From positions 1-64,000 of the forward strand of contig JADMKK010000048.1 of assembly GCA_015478895.1 (NCBI GenBank): a DNA stretch of 64,000 bases, written 5' to 3'. A program made the position numbers and the translations under genes. Below are positions 8,829 through 16,820 of the stretch, in pieces (the first letter of the stretch is position 1; every line of letters begins with the position of its first letter). This stretch comes from Comamonas sp. Its GTDB lineage: Bacteria > Pseudomonadota > Gammaproteobacteria > Burkholderiales > Burkholderiaceae_C. Below the pieces are notes generated by a model, which saw nothing but the letters and a program-made list of their open reading frames with translations, did not search any database and was not told where the DNA came from.

Positions 8829-9542
8829 TTATGCCGACATGAAGCAGTAGAAATTGCGCAGCATCCCAGCCGTTGCACCCCAGATGTAGCGCTCCTGCCC
8901 TGCATCGCTGAACGGCATGGAAAACCACTCCCTGTCACGCCCTTGCCAGTGCAGCCGGTGACGCTGGTGGTGTGCGGGGTTGAGCAGAAACCGCAGTGGC
9001 ACTTCAAACATGTCTGCCACTTCATAAGGATTGGCATGCAAGGGAGCATTCGGCTGCACCAGCGCCACCACCGGGGTCACCAGAAAAGAGGAGCCCGTCT
9101 CATACACAGGCAAGCTGCCCAGTACTTCGACATGCTGGGCATCCAGACCCACCTCTTCCTGCGCTTCGCGCAAAGCAGTGGCGGCGGCATCTTTATCCCC
9201 CGGATCTTGCCGCCCTCCGGGAAAAGCGACTTGGCCGGAATGCGTGGACAAATGCTCGGTGCGCTGGGTCAGCAGCACGGTCAATTCTTCGCGCAATACC
9301 AAAGACACCAAGACCGCAGCGTGGGCTGGCGTGCGGTCCATAAACTGCTCTTCTCGGCGCACCTCTGGCACCCAGTGCGGAGGACTGGCAAAGCGGGCTC
9401 GCAATGCCTGCGGCGTTAGCTGCGTGGCGGCAACCGCCGGCAAATGCGCATCGGTGCCAATGATGGGAACTTGGCGCGGGTCAAAACCGGGAATACTGGC
9501 GCTCAAAGAGGCAGGCCGTTGTGGTGCTGGAACAGAGGACAA
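8829..9542 (-). CDS. Nudix CoA pyrophosphatase (NudL-like)
   Basis: A 237-residue Nudix hydrolase. The coenzyme A-specific signature LLTQRTEHLSTHSGQVAFPG lies directly before the Nudix box, in which PGGRQDPGD and REAQEEVGL are visible. The family cleaves CoA and CoA esters to 3',5'-ADP and phosphopantetheine derivatives, using Mg2+ or Mn2+. It begins 75 bp beyond the rplS stop, but the strong terminator at 9562-9596 separates it from the ribosomal operon, so it probably has its own promoter. Confidence 0.85.
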   Translation of the reverse strand: MSSVPAPQRPASLSASIPGFDPRQVPIIGTDAHLPAVAATQLTPQALRARFASPPHWVPEVRREEQFMDRTPAHAAVLVSLVLREELTVLLTQRTEHLSTHSGQVAFPGGRQDPGDKDAAATALREAQEEVGLDAQHVEVLGSLPVYETGSSFLVTPVVALVQPNAPLHANPYEVADMFEVPLRFLLNPAHHQRHRLHWQGRDREWFSMPFSDAGQERYIWGATAGMLRNFYCFMSA

Positions 9543-9561
9543 AAGCAGTCTCCAAAGGCAT

Positions 9562-9596
9562 AAAAAAAGCCGCTACAGCAAACTGTAGCGGCTTTT
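9562..9596 (-). terminator. Intrinsic terminator after rplS
   Basis: A perfect 14-bp inverted repeat (AAAAGCCGCTACAG at 9565-9578 with CTGTAGCGGCTTTT at 9583-9596), followed on the minus strand by a run of seven T. It ends the rpsP-rimM-trmD-rplS operon. Confidence 0.9.
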
Positions 9597-9617
9597 GCCT
9601 GAAAGGCTTGACGCGTA

Positions 9618-10004
9618 TTACGCAGCTGCGACAGCAGCCTTCTTAACGCGTTGTGGCAGCTTTTCCTTGATACGTGCCGACTTGCCGCTGCGCTCACGCA
9701 GGTAGTACAGCTTGGCACGACGCACGTCACCACGGCGCTTGACTTCAACGCCAGCGATGATGGGCGAGTAAGTCTGGAATGTACGCTCCACACCTTCACC
9801 GGAAGAGATCTTACGCACTGTGAAAGCGCTGTTCAGACCACGGTTACGCTTAGCGATCACGACGCCTTCGAAAGCCTGTACACGCTTGCGTGCGCCTTCA
9901 ACCACGTTCACGGACACGATGACTGTGTCGCCAGGAGCGAAGGAAGGGATAGTCTTGTTCAGGCGAGCAATTTCTTCTTGCTCAAGAGTCTGCAACAGAT
10001 TCAT
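9618..10004 (-). CDS. rplS: 50S ribosomal protein L19
   Basis: A 128-residue L19, which sits at the 30S-50S interface. The start is placed at the ATG at 10004 ([17 protein letters not shown]), because the open frame extends upstream by 24 residues that do not resemble L19. Conserved blocks include [16 protein letters not shown] and [19 protein letters not shown]. The Ala/Lys-rich tail (AVAAA) is ordinary for the order. Last gene of the operon with rpsP, rimM and trmD; a strong terminator follows. Confidence 0.96.
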   Translation of the reverse strand: MNLLQTLEQEEIARLNKTIPSFAPGDTVIVSVNVVEGARKRVQAFEGVVIAKRNRGLNSAFTVRKISSGEGVERTFQTYSPIIAGVEVKRRGDVRRAKLYYLRERSGKSARIKEKLPQRVKKAAVAAA

Positions 10005-10116
10005 GGTTTCATCCAACTCGATCGTGTCCGCGCCAAAATTGGCAGGCCTCGGGATTGAGGCTATGGCTGCATTCAAACCGATGCAGCGGCCGGATATAGG
10101 ATCGAAGAACCGGGGA

Positions 10117-10887
10117 TTATAGCTTGACCGGGTTTTTTGCCAAAAACCCTTCGTCTTTGGTGTTCAGCAAACCGCTTTGGCGCGCTTGCTCCACCAGCTC
10201 AGGGCGGTGCTGGCTGGTAATGCGCAAACGCTGGTCACGGCGCCAGCGCTCAATATTGGTGTGGTGGCCGGACAGCAGGGCGGCAGGGACTTCCTGTCCC
10301 TCCCACACTTCAGGGCGCGTGTAATGCGGGCAATCCAGCAGGCCGTCTAGCGCAGGGTTAAAACTGTCTTGCTGAAAACTACCTTCGTCGTTGAGCACAC
10401 CCGGCTGCAAGCGTGTGATGGCATCCAGCATCACCATCGCAGCCAACTCACCACCGGACAGCACAAAATCGCCCAAGCTCACCTGGTGCGTGACGTGCTT
10501 GTCGATAAAGCGCTGGTCGATGCCTTCGTAGCGCCCACACAGCAAGATGGCGCCCTGGCTTTCGCCCCACTGCGCCACAACTTCATGCTTGAGCGTAGTA
10601 CCAACGGGGGAAAACAGCAGCACTGGCGCAGGTTTCGCTTCACCGGCTTGCGCACGTGCGGTGCGAATGGCATCCATGCAGTGTTGCAGCGGCTCGGCCA
10701 TCATCACCATGCCGGGACCGCCGCCAAAGGGGCGGTCGTCCACGCGGCGGTAATTGCCCTGAGCGTAATCACGCGGATTCCACAAATGCACGGCCACCTG
10801 CCCCGAGGCGTAGGCGCGGCGTGTCACTCCGCTTTCCAGGAAAGCGGTGAACATTTCGGGAAACAGGGTGATGATGTCAAAACGCAT
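10117..10887 (-). CDS. trmD: tRNA (guanine-37-N1)-methyltransferase
   Basis: A 256-residue SPOUT methyltransferase that uses S-adenosylmethionine to make m1G37 in tRNA, preventing +1 frameshifts. It starts [13 protein letters not shown]. The motif GGGPGMVM is followed by the trefoil-knot segments [24 protein letters not shown] and [13 protein letters not shown]. It lies 9 bp downstream of rimM and 112 bp upstream of the rplS start on the same strand, in the standard order. Confidence 0.97.
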   Translation of the reverse strand: MRFDIITLFPEMFTAFLESGVTRRAYASGQVAVHLWNPRDYAQGNYRRVDDRPFGGGPGMVMMAEPLQHCMDAIRTARAQAGEAKPAPVLLFSPVGTTLKHEVVAQWGESQGAILLCGRYEGIDQRFIDKHVTHQVSLGDFVLSGGELAAMVMLDAITRLQPGVLNDEGSFQQDSFNPALDGLLDCPHYTRPEVWEGQEVPAALLSGHHTNIERWRRDQRLRITSQHRPELVEQARQSGLLNTKDEGFLAKNPVKL

Positions 10888-10896
10888 GCGTTGTAC

Positions 10897-11466
10897 TCAG
10901 TAGTCCAGCTGCCAGTCAGCCACAATGGTTTTACCAGCCAGATCGACCTTGTCGATGTACGCATCCACAAACGGAATCATGCGTTCCAGCTCTTTGCCAT
11001 CCAACTCGTAGCTCAGCACCAGGGTTGTCTGCGGGCCGGTAGCCAACAAGTCTTTCACCACACCCAAGGCTTCGCCTTCACGGTTGGTGACCGACAGGCC
11101 CAACAGATCGACCCAGTAATACTCACCGTCATCGGTTTTGGGGAAGTGCTCGCGCGCGACAAAAATGCGTGCACCGCGCAGCGCTTCGGCGGCATTGCGA
11201 TCGGGTACAGCAGGCGACGTCGCAACAATCGTGTCCGAATGCGGGCGCACTTGCTGGATGGGCAGCAGCACGGTACCCACGAAGTTTTTCGCACCCTTTT
11301 CAGCAGGTAACAAAAACCATTGCTTGGCGGCGAACAAGGCTTCAGGGTCTGCGCTGTATGCCATGACCTTGAACCACCCCTTCACGCCCCAAGCATCCGC
11401 AATGCGTCCTACCTCCACAGCATCTTCGGGCAACGCAGTGGATTCAAGTTTAGGCATGTGGCTCAT
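10897..11466 (-). CDS. rimM: 16S rRNA processing protein RimM
   Basis: A 189-residue ribosome maturation factor for the 30S head (S19 region). The N-terminal domain carries VGRIADAWGVKGWFKV, and the C-terminal PRC-barrel domain carries EYYWVDLLGLSVTNREG and FVDAYIDKVDLAGK. Start ATG at 11466; a second in-frame ATG lies three codons later. Its leader holds the perfect hairpin 11503-11541 that separates it from rpsP. Confidence 0.95.
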   Translation of the reverse strand: MSHMPKLESTALPEDAVEVGRIADAWGVKGWFKVMAYSADPEALFAAKQWFLLPAEKGAKNFVGTVLLPIQQVRPHSDTIVATSPAVPDRNAAEALRGARIFVAREHFPKTDDGEYYWVDLLGLSVTNREGEALGVVKDLLATGPQTTLVLSYELDGKELERMIPFVDAYIDKVDLAGKTIVADWQLDY

Positions 11467-11502
11467 GACAAATCTACAAAAAACAAAGGCAAAGAAAAAG
11501 AA

Positions 11503-11541
11503 AAAACGGGTTCCGTCAGACTAGCCAACGGAACCCGTTTT
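11503..11541 (-). terminator. Strong intercistronic hairpin between rpsP and rimM
   Basis: A perfect 14-bp inverted repeat (AAAACGGGTTCCGT at 11503-11516 with ACGGAACCCGTTTT at 11528-11541). On the minus strand a T-rich tract follows. It looks like a full or partial terminator inside the operon, which would set a higher level of rpsP than of rimM, trmD and rplS. Confidence 0.75.
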
Positions 11542-11556
11542 CAATGGGAGTGCTGA

Positions 11557-11811
11557 TTAAGCAGCAACCTTTGCGGCAGCTTGCTTGAGCAGACGTTCAA
11601 CAGTGTCGGAAGCCTGGGCGCCAACGCCCTTCCAGTAAGCCACGCGATCCAGCGCCACGCGCAGAGTTTCTTCAGCGCCACGGGCTGTAGGGTTGTAGAA
11701 ACCCAGACGCTCGATGCAAGCACCGTCACGACGTGTGCGCTTGTCAACAGCGATGATATTGAAGAAAGGACGTGCCTTGGAGCCGCCGCGAGAAAGTCGA
11801 ATAACGACCAT
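11557..11811 (-). CDS. rpsP: 30S ribosomal protein S16
   Basis: An 84-residue S16, an assembly protein of the 30S body. It starts [19 protein letters not shown], with the conserved blocks VDKRTRRDG and IERLGFYNP and the helix [17 protein letters not shown]. Shine-Dalgarno AAGGAT lies just before the ATG. First gene of the rpsP-rimM-trmD-rplS operon, with a hairpin directly downstream. Confidence 0.97.
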   Translation of the reverse strand: MVVIRLSRGGSKARPFFNIIAVDKRTRRDGACIERLGFYNPTARGAEETLRVALDRVAYWKGVGAQASDTVERLLKQAAAKVAA

Positions 11812-11935
11812 GATTTATCCTTCGGGTGGTTGCAGCAAAATTTGCTGCAATAGTTTTTTCGGCGTTTGAGACACGCGACATGGCCACCCGGCCAGCGACA
11901 CGCCAAAACGAAGATTGTATAGGTTTTTAATTTCT

Positions 11936-12460
11936 ATGCCCACTATCCGTGCAAGCCAGCCTTTGGATTTACCGGCCATCACCGCCATTTACCGCCACCA
12001 TGTTTTGAGTGGCACGGGCACTTTTGAAATAGAGCCGCCAGCGCTGAGCGAAATGACCTCCCGCCGCCAAGACGTTTTAGAGAGAAACCTGCCTTGGCTG
12101 GTAGCGCAAGCCGATGACGGCACCGTGCTGGGCTATGCGTATGCCAACTGGTTCAAGCCCCGGCCGGCCTACCGCTTTTCGGCGGAAGACTCGGTCTATG
12201 TCGCAGAGCATGTGCGTGGACAAGGTATTGGCCGTTTGCTGCTGGATGCCTTGTGCCGTGAGTGCGAAGCCGCTGGCGTGCGCAAGTTGATTGCGGTGAT
12301 TGGGGACAGCCATAACCAGGGCTCGGTCAACGTGCATCGCGCAGCCGGGTTTGCGCATGTTGGCACGCTGAGCAATGTGGGCTGGAAGTTCGACCGCTGG
12401 CTGGATGTGGTGATGATGGAGAAGTCCCTAGGTACAGGATCAAGCACCTCGCCCGAATAA
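11936..12460 (+). CDS. GNAT family N-acetyltransferase (phosphinothricin acetyltransferase-like)
   Basis: A 174-residue acetyltransferase in the COG1247 group. It starts MPTIRASQPLDLPAITAIY; the frame is open from a TTG seven codons earlier, but the ATG fits homologues better. The acetyl-CoA pyrophosphate loop is VRGQGIGRLLL, followed by GDSHNQGSVNVHRAAGF and VGWKFDRWLDVVMME, all characteristic of Pat/Bar-like enzymes. Members acetylate phosphinothricin, methionine sulfoximine or other small amines; chromosomal homologues usually have unknown natural substrates. It diverges from rpsP, and the TM2 gene follows 7 bp later. Confidence 0.85.
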   Translation: MPTIRASQPLDLPAITAIYRHHVLSGTGTFEIEPPALSEMTSRRQDVLERNLPWLVAQADDGTVLGYAYANWFKPRPAYRFSAEDSVYVAEHVRGQGIGRLLLDALCRECEAAGVRKLIAVIGDSHNQGSVNVHRAAGFAHVGTLSNVGWKFDRWLDVVMMEKSLGTGSSTSPE

Positions 12461-12467
12461 TCAGTGC

Positions 12468-12914
12468 ATGAAAAACAAAACGTTGGCGGCTTGGTTGGCA
12501 TTTGTAGGCGGGCCTTTGGGCCTGCACCGGTTTTACCTGCACGGCCTGGGCGATACGCTGGGCTGGTTCTTGCCGATTCCTACCGCGCTGGGTTTGTATG
12601 GCATTCAACGCGTGCAGCAGTTTGGGCAAGATGACCAACTCAGCTGGGCCTTGATTCCGCTGCTGGGTTTTACCATCGCGGCGTGCGCGCTGGTCGCGAT
12701 TTTGTATGGACTGAGCAGCCCGGAAAAATGGAATGCACGCTTTAACCCGCAGTCAGCGCGAGAGGCTGCGCCCGGCAGCACCAACTGGTTCACGGTGGCA
12801 GCCATTGCGGTGTCGCTGATGGTGGGTGCCGCTGTGCTCATGGCCAGTTTGGCCTACAGCTTTCAGCATTACTTTGAATACCAAATTGAAGAAGCACGCA
12901 AGATTTCTCAATAG
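12468..12914 (+). CDS. TM2 domain-containing membrane protein
   Basis: A 148-residue protein opening with a TM2-like domain: a hydrophobic segment, the turn GGPLGLHRFYLHG, then two further hydrophobic segments (LIPLLGFTIAACALVAIL and VAAIAVSLMVGAAVLMASLA). TM2 proteins are small inner-membrane proteins of mostly unknown function. It follows the GNAT gene by 7 bp, so cotranscription is likely. A terminator-like hairpin lies about 50 bp after the stop. Confidence 0.7.
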   Translation: MKNKTLAAWLAFVGGPLGLHRFYLHGLGDTLGWFLPIPTALGLYGIQRVQQFGQDDQLSWALIPLLGFTIAACALVAILYGLSSPEKWNARFNPQSAREAAPGSTNWFTVAAIAVSLMVGAAVLMASLAYSFQHYFEYQIEEARKISQ

Positions 12915-12963
12915 TCAAAGTACTGGACAGCTATATAAAAAGTGAGCATCTTGCCGGCAAAGA

Positions 12964-13001
12964 AAAAGGACTTCAAAGTGTTTTCACCTTGAAGTCCTTT
13001 T
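12964..13001. terminator. Bidirectional terminator between TM2 gene and pit
   Basis: Inverted repeat AAAAGGACTTCAA (12964-12976) with TTGAAGTCCTTTT (12989-13001), flanked by an A-run and T-run on opposite sides. Positioned to end both the plus-strand TM2 gene and the minus-strand pit gene. Confidence 0.85.
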
Positions 13002-13045
13002 CCGTAGCGGGCTAAGCGCTCATCTATTTGCTAAGCACTTGCAGC

Positions 13046-14056
13046 TCAATACAGTTGCAAGCTGACCCAATACGCCACCGCAGCCACAAAGGCACTGGCG
13101 GGAATGGTCAAAATCCAGGCCCAGACAATGCCGCCCGCCACACCCCAGCGGACTGCGCTCATGCGCTGGGTGGAGCCCACGCCCACAATGGCACCCGTGA
13201 TGGTGTGTGTGGTGGAGACGGGAACGCCCAGGAAGGTTGCAAAGAACAGCGTAAAGGCACCGCCCGATTCCGCGCAGAAGCCACCCACGGGCTTGAGCTT
13301 GGTGATCTTCTGGCCCATGGTTTTCACGATGCGCCAGCCGCCCATCATGGTGCCCAGACCAATCATGGCGTAGCAGCTGATGATGACCCACAGCGGAGGC
13401 GCCTCGGCGTCCCCGGCCAAATAGCCGGTGGCCACCAGCAGCAGCCAGATAATGCCGATGGTCTTTTGTGCATCATTACCACCATGGCCCAGCGAATAAG
13501 CACCGGCAGACACCAGTTGCAGGCGGCGGAACCACTTGTCCACCTTGCTAGGGCGCGAACGGCGGCAGATCCAGGCCACGATCACCATCATCAGCGAGCC
13601 AAAGACAAAGCCCAGCAGCGGCGAGATCAATATAAAAGCCACGACCTTCAAGATACCGCTGGCGATCAGCGAACTTGTGCCAGCCTTGGCAATCACTGCG
13701 CCCACGATGCCGCCAATCAGCGCATGCGAGGAGCTAGAGGGAATGCCGTAGTACCAAGTAATCAGGTTCCACACGATGGCACCGGCCAGCGCACCAAAGA
13801 CGACGTGGGTATCCACAATGTCTGGCTGCACAATGCCTTTACCCACCGTGGCCGCCACACTCAGGTGGAAGACAAAGATCGCAATAACGTTAAAGAAGGC
13901 GGCAAAGACCACGGCCTGACCGGGCTTGAGCACCCCGGTAGAGACGACAGTCGCAATGGAGTTGGCGGCATCATGAAACCCGTTCATGAAGTCAAAAACC
14001 AGTGCCATTGCCACCAGCAAGATGACCACCCACAGGGCGGCTTGTACGGTTTCCAT
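13046..14056 (-). CDS. Pit-type inorganic phosphate transporter
   Basis: A 336-residue PiT family permease, with the duplicated signature GFHDAANSIATVVSTG (N-terminal) and GHGGNDAQKTIGI (C-terminal), and the re-entrant motif PSSSSHALIGG. It imports metal-phosphate (or divalent anion) using ion gradients at the inner membrane. It is shorter than E. coli PitA (about 500 residues), as usual for the compact bacterial form paired with DUF47. It lies 25 bp downstream of the DUF47 gene, and the operon is preceded by a Pho-box-like array at 14931-14981, suggesting induction by phosphate starvation. Confidence 0.92.
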   Translation of the reverse strand: METVQAALWVVILLVAMALVFDFMNGFHDAANSIATVVSTGVLKPGQAVVFAAFFNVIAIFVFHLSVAATVGKGIVQPDIVDTHVVFGALAGAIVWNLITWYYGIPSSSSHALIGGIVGAVIAKAGTSSLIASGILKVVAFILISPLLGFVFGSLMMVIVAWICRRSRPSKVDKWFRRLQLVSAGAYSLGHGGNDAQKTIGIIWLLLVATGYLAGDAEAPPLWVIISCYAMIGLGTMMGGWRIVKTMGQKITKLKPVGGFCAESGGAFTLFFATFLGVPVSTTHTITGAIVGVGSTQRMSAVRWGVAGGIVWAWILTIPASAFVAAVAYWVSLQLY

Positions 14057-14081
14057 ATTCAGGATTCCCTGTGCTGGTCGA

Positions 14082-14729
14082 TCAGGAGTTCTCGAGGACG
14101 ATGCCCTCGATGATGTTGGCTACGTCTTCGCACTTGTCGGTGATGGTTTCCATCAACTCGTACACGGCCTTGAGCTTGATCAGCTCACGTACATCGGCTT
14201 CTTCGCGGAACAATTTGCTCATGGCAGCGCGCAATACGCGGTCGGCATCGGATTCCAGGCGGTCGATTTCTTCGCAGGTCTTCAGCGCAGCTTCAGCCGT
14301 GGCTTGGTCGGCAATGTGGTTGAGCATCTTGACCGCATCACGCAGGCGCTCGCAGCACTTCAGACTTAAATCGGCCAGGCGACGAATTTCATCATTCATA
14401 GCACGGATGTCATACAGCGACATGGCCTCGGCAGAGTCCTGAATCAGGTCAGCCACATCGTCCATGCTGTTGATCAGGCTGTGGATATGTTCGCGGTCAA
14501 TCGGCGTGATGAAGGTCTGGTGCAGCGTCTTGCTGACTTCATGGGTAATGCGGTCGGCTGCGCGTTCCGCGTTGTCCACATCACTGTTGTACTTGTCGCG
14601 CAGGTGCGGGTCGTTGTAGTTGTCTACCAGCTGAGAGAAGGCGCGTGCGGCTTCCACAATGCGATCCGCATGCTGGTTGAACATTTCGAAAAAATTGCCT
14701 TCGCGCGGCAGCAGTTTGCCAAACAGCAT
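14082..14729 (-). CDS. DUF47 family PhoU-like accessory protein of Pit
   Basis: A 215-residue all-helical protein beginning MLFGKLLPREGNFFEMFNQH, the standard DUF47 opening. Acidic helices (NAERAADRI, DDVADLI, EEIDRLESDAD, EDVANIIEG) resemble the metal-binding helices of PhoU. Members are encoded next to Pit transporters and are thought to regulate them. First gene of the two-gene operon. Its promoter region contains five phased seven-base Pho-box units. Confidence 0.9.
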   Translation of the reverse strand: MLFGKLLPREGNFFEMFNQHADRIVEAARAFSQLVDNYNDPHLRDKYNSDVDNAERAADRITHEVSKTLHQTFITPIDREHIHSLINSMDDVADLIQDSAEAMSLYDIRAMNDEIRRLADLSLKCCERLRDAVKMLNHIADQATAEAALKTCEEIDRLESDADRVLRAAMSKLFREEADVRELIKLKAVYELMETITDKCEDVANIIEGIVLENS

Positions 14730-14930
14730 GAACGCTCCTTCAAGTTATATCTAGCGTTTGAAAAGTGAAACGGCCTGCACACTCGGTTGCGCAGACAGCC
14801 AAAACATGGGCCAAGGTCTAATTCAGCAGGCCCATGCTTGCATGGGTAAGTTCGTCCCTTGCGCGATATCTTCTAAGGCGCAAAAGCCGTTGGCGCAAGG
14901 CCAAAAAAGTGGAGATCGGCTGCATTGTCC

Positions 14931-14981
14931 ATGACAAGCACATGAAGATTTAATGAATTTTTTATGACATTAGTGTGACAA
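14931..14981 (-). promoter_or_regulatory. Five-unit Pho-box-like array upstream of DUF47-pit
   Basis: On the minus strand five seven-base units begin exactly every 11 bp: TTGTCAC (14981-14975), ATGTCAT (14970-14964), AATTCAT (14959-14953), TCTTCAT (14948-14942) and TTGTCAT (14937-14931). Four-base, mostly A/T-rich spacers separate them. A 7+4 phased repeat of CTGTCAT-like units is the PhoB binding architecture. The array lies about 200 bp upstream of the DUF47 start. The rest of the 430-bp gap 14730-15159 shows no gene. Confidence 0.75.
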
Positions 14982-15159
14982 GCACCCCGCCATTACGAAT
15001 AAATGCAAGCACCCACCATCGACAAACATCAATCACCATATTGAAATTGCTTGAAAAGCTAGAGAATTCAAAAGGTAGTTTATTTTGTTGCAATGCAGCA
15101 ACTGCACCCTGAGAAGCCGTGCATTACCCTCAATGCATTCGAGAATTTCCGCGTCAGCC

Positions 15160-16524
15160 TTAAGGCTTTCTGCGTTGCGCTGCTTGTTGATTTCGGGCCC
15201 GCAGATCCGCCAGCTTTTCACCGATCTTGATCTCCAGGCCGCGCGGTACTGGCTGGTAGAAATAGGGGTTGTCCATGCCTTCAGGAAAGTAATCTTCACC
15301 TGCAGCAAAACCATCGCCCTCGTCATGGGCGTAGCGATAGTCTTTGCCCCAGTCCATGTCTTTCATCATCTTGGTCGGTGCATTGCGCAAATGCATGGGC
15401 ACCGGCTGAGTGCCACCTGATTTCACCAGCGCTTTCATCTGGTTATAGGCTTTGTAGCCCGCATTGCTTTTAGGAGCCACTGCCAGATAAATGACAGCTT
15501 GCGCCAGCGCCAGCTCACCCTCGGGGCTACCCAAACGCTCATAGGTGGCGGCTGCATCATTGGCCATTTGCATGGCTCGTGGATCGGCCAGCCCAATGTC
15601 TTCCCAGGCCATGCGCACAATGCGCCGCGCCATGTAGCGCGGGTCGGCACCACCATCGAGCATGCGCACCAGCCAGTACAGCGCGGCATCGGGGTCGGAG
15701 CCGCGCACCGATTTATGCAATGCGCTGATGGTGTCGTAGAACTGCTCGCCGCCTTTGTCATAGCGGCGCATGCGCTCACCCAGCACTTGCAGCAGCCAGG
15801 CATCGGTGATTTGCGCCAGCTTGACCTGCTCCGCCGTCACAGACAGCATCTCCAGCGTATTGAGCAAGCGGCGTGCATCGCCATCCGCATAGGCAATCAA
15901 ACGCTCGACAGCATCACTTTCTATAGCAGGAACTGCTTTCAGTGCCTGGGCTTTGACTACTATTTGCTTTAAATCGTCTGCGGTCAGACTTTGCAGCACA
16001 TACACCGCAGCGCGTGACAGCAGTGCCGAGTTGACTTCAAACGACGGGTTCTCCGTGGTCGCCCCAATAAAGGTGAACAAGCCACTTTCTACATGCGGCA
16101 AAAAAGCGTCTTGCTGGCTTTTGTTGAAGCGGTGCACCTCATCGACAAAGACAATCGTGCGCTGCGGCATCAGACCGCTGCGGGCAGCTTCGGCTTTCTC
16201 TACGGCTTCGCGGATGTCCTTGACACCGCCCAGCACGGCACTGATGGAGAGAAACTGTGCATCAAACGCATCGGCCATCAAGCGGGCAATGGTGGTTTTG
16301 CCCACGCCGGGCGGCCCCCAAAGAATGCAACTGTGCGGTCGGCCCGATTCGAACGCCAGGCGCAGCGGCATACCGTCGCCCAGCACATGCCGCTGGCCCA
16401 CGACCTCACCCAGTGTGTGCGGGCGCAAACGTTCAGCCAAAGGCTGGAGCAGGCCAGCGCCACGATCTTGCGGAGAAGCTTGCAATTCAGACTCCAGCCT
16501 AGGGCTTGCTCTTAAAGTCGCCAT
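15160..16524 (-). CDS. rarA: Replication-associated recombination protein A (RarA/MgsA)
   Basis: A 454-residue AAA+ ATPase that acts at stalled replication forks. The start is set at the ATG at 16524 (MATLRASPRLE), since the 35 upstream residues of the open frame do not fit the family. LAERLRPHTLGEVVGQRHVLG is followed by Walker A GPPGVGKTT, Walker B IVFVDEVHRF, sensor GATTENPSFEVNSALLSR and the C-terminal MgsA domain (APKSNAGYKAYNQ). Residues about 185-203 use AT-rich codons unlike the rest. The lolA gene lies upstream on the same strand but is separated by brnQ. Confidence 0.94.
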   Translation of the reverse strand: MATLRASPRLESELQASPQDRGAGLLQPLAERLRPHTLGEVVGQRHVLGDGMPLRLAFESGRPHSCILWGPPGVGKTTIARLMADAFDAQFLSISAVLGGVKDIREAVEKAEAARSGLMPQRTIVFVDEVHRFNKSQQDAFLPHVESGLFTFIGATTENPSFEVNSALLSRAAVYVLQSLTADDLKQIVVKAQALKAVPAIESDAVERLIAYADGDARRLLNTLEMLSVTAEQVKLAQITDAWLLQVLGERMRRYDKGGEQFYDTISALHKSVRGSDPDAALYWLVRMLDGGADPRYMARRIVRMAWEDIGLADPRAMQMANDAAATYERLGSPEGELALAQAVIYLAVAPKSNAGYKAYNQMKALVKSGGTQPVPMHLRNAPTKMMKDMDWGKDYRYAHDEGDGFAAGEDYFPEGMDNPYFYQPVPRGLEIKIGEKLADLRARNQQAAQRRKP

Positions 16525-16820
16525 ATAACAGAAGTTTATATAAGGCAAAATAGGTACTTTAGCGGATCTTGTCGACACGCAGCCATACCACAGGCTGCTT
16601 GCGCACGCGCTCTGTGCCAGAAGCCACAAGCTTATCCGGCATGGTCACCCACTTCGCTGGTCGCCTTAGTCATCCTGGGCCGACAACGCCTATGAGCTTG
16701 GCTGCGCCTTACCCACACGGTTTGCAACCACTCACTACAAATCTCGATTTTCGCTGCTTTCCCAACACACCTGCTGCTGCACTGACCCGCAGCGGTCGAT
16801 GAGGTATTTCGGTCTTTCAC

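Noticed and set aside
11915-12460. Herbicide (phosphinothricin) resistance gene
   Set aside because: The family match is to COG1247 acetyltransferases in general; chromosomal homologues have varied or unknown substrates.
12925-12962. Further repeat copy after the TM2 gene (AGCTATATAAAAAGTGAGC, CTTGCCGGCAAAG)
   Set aside because: Only one end resembles the element family; too short to distinguish from chance.
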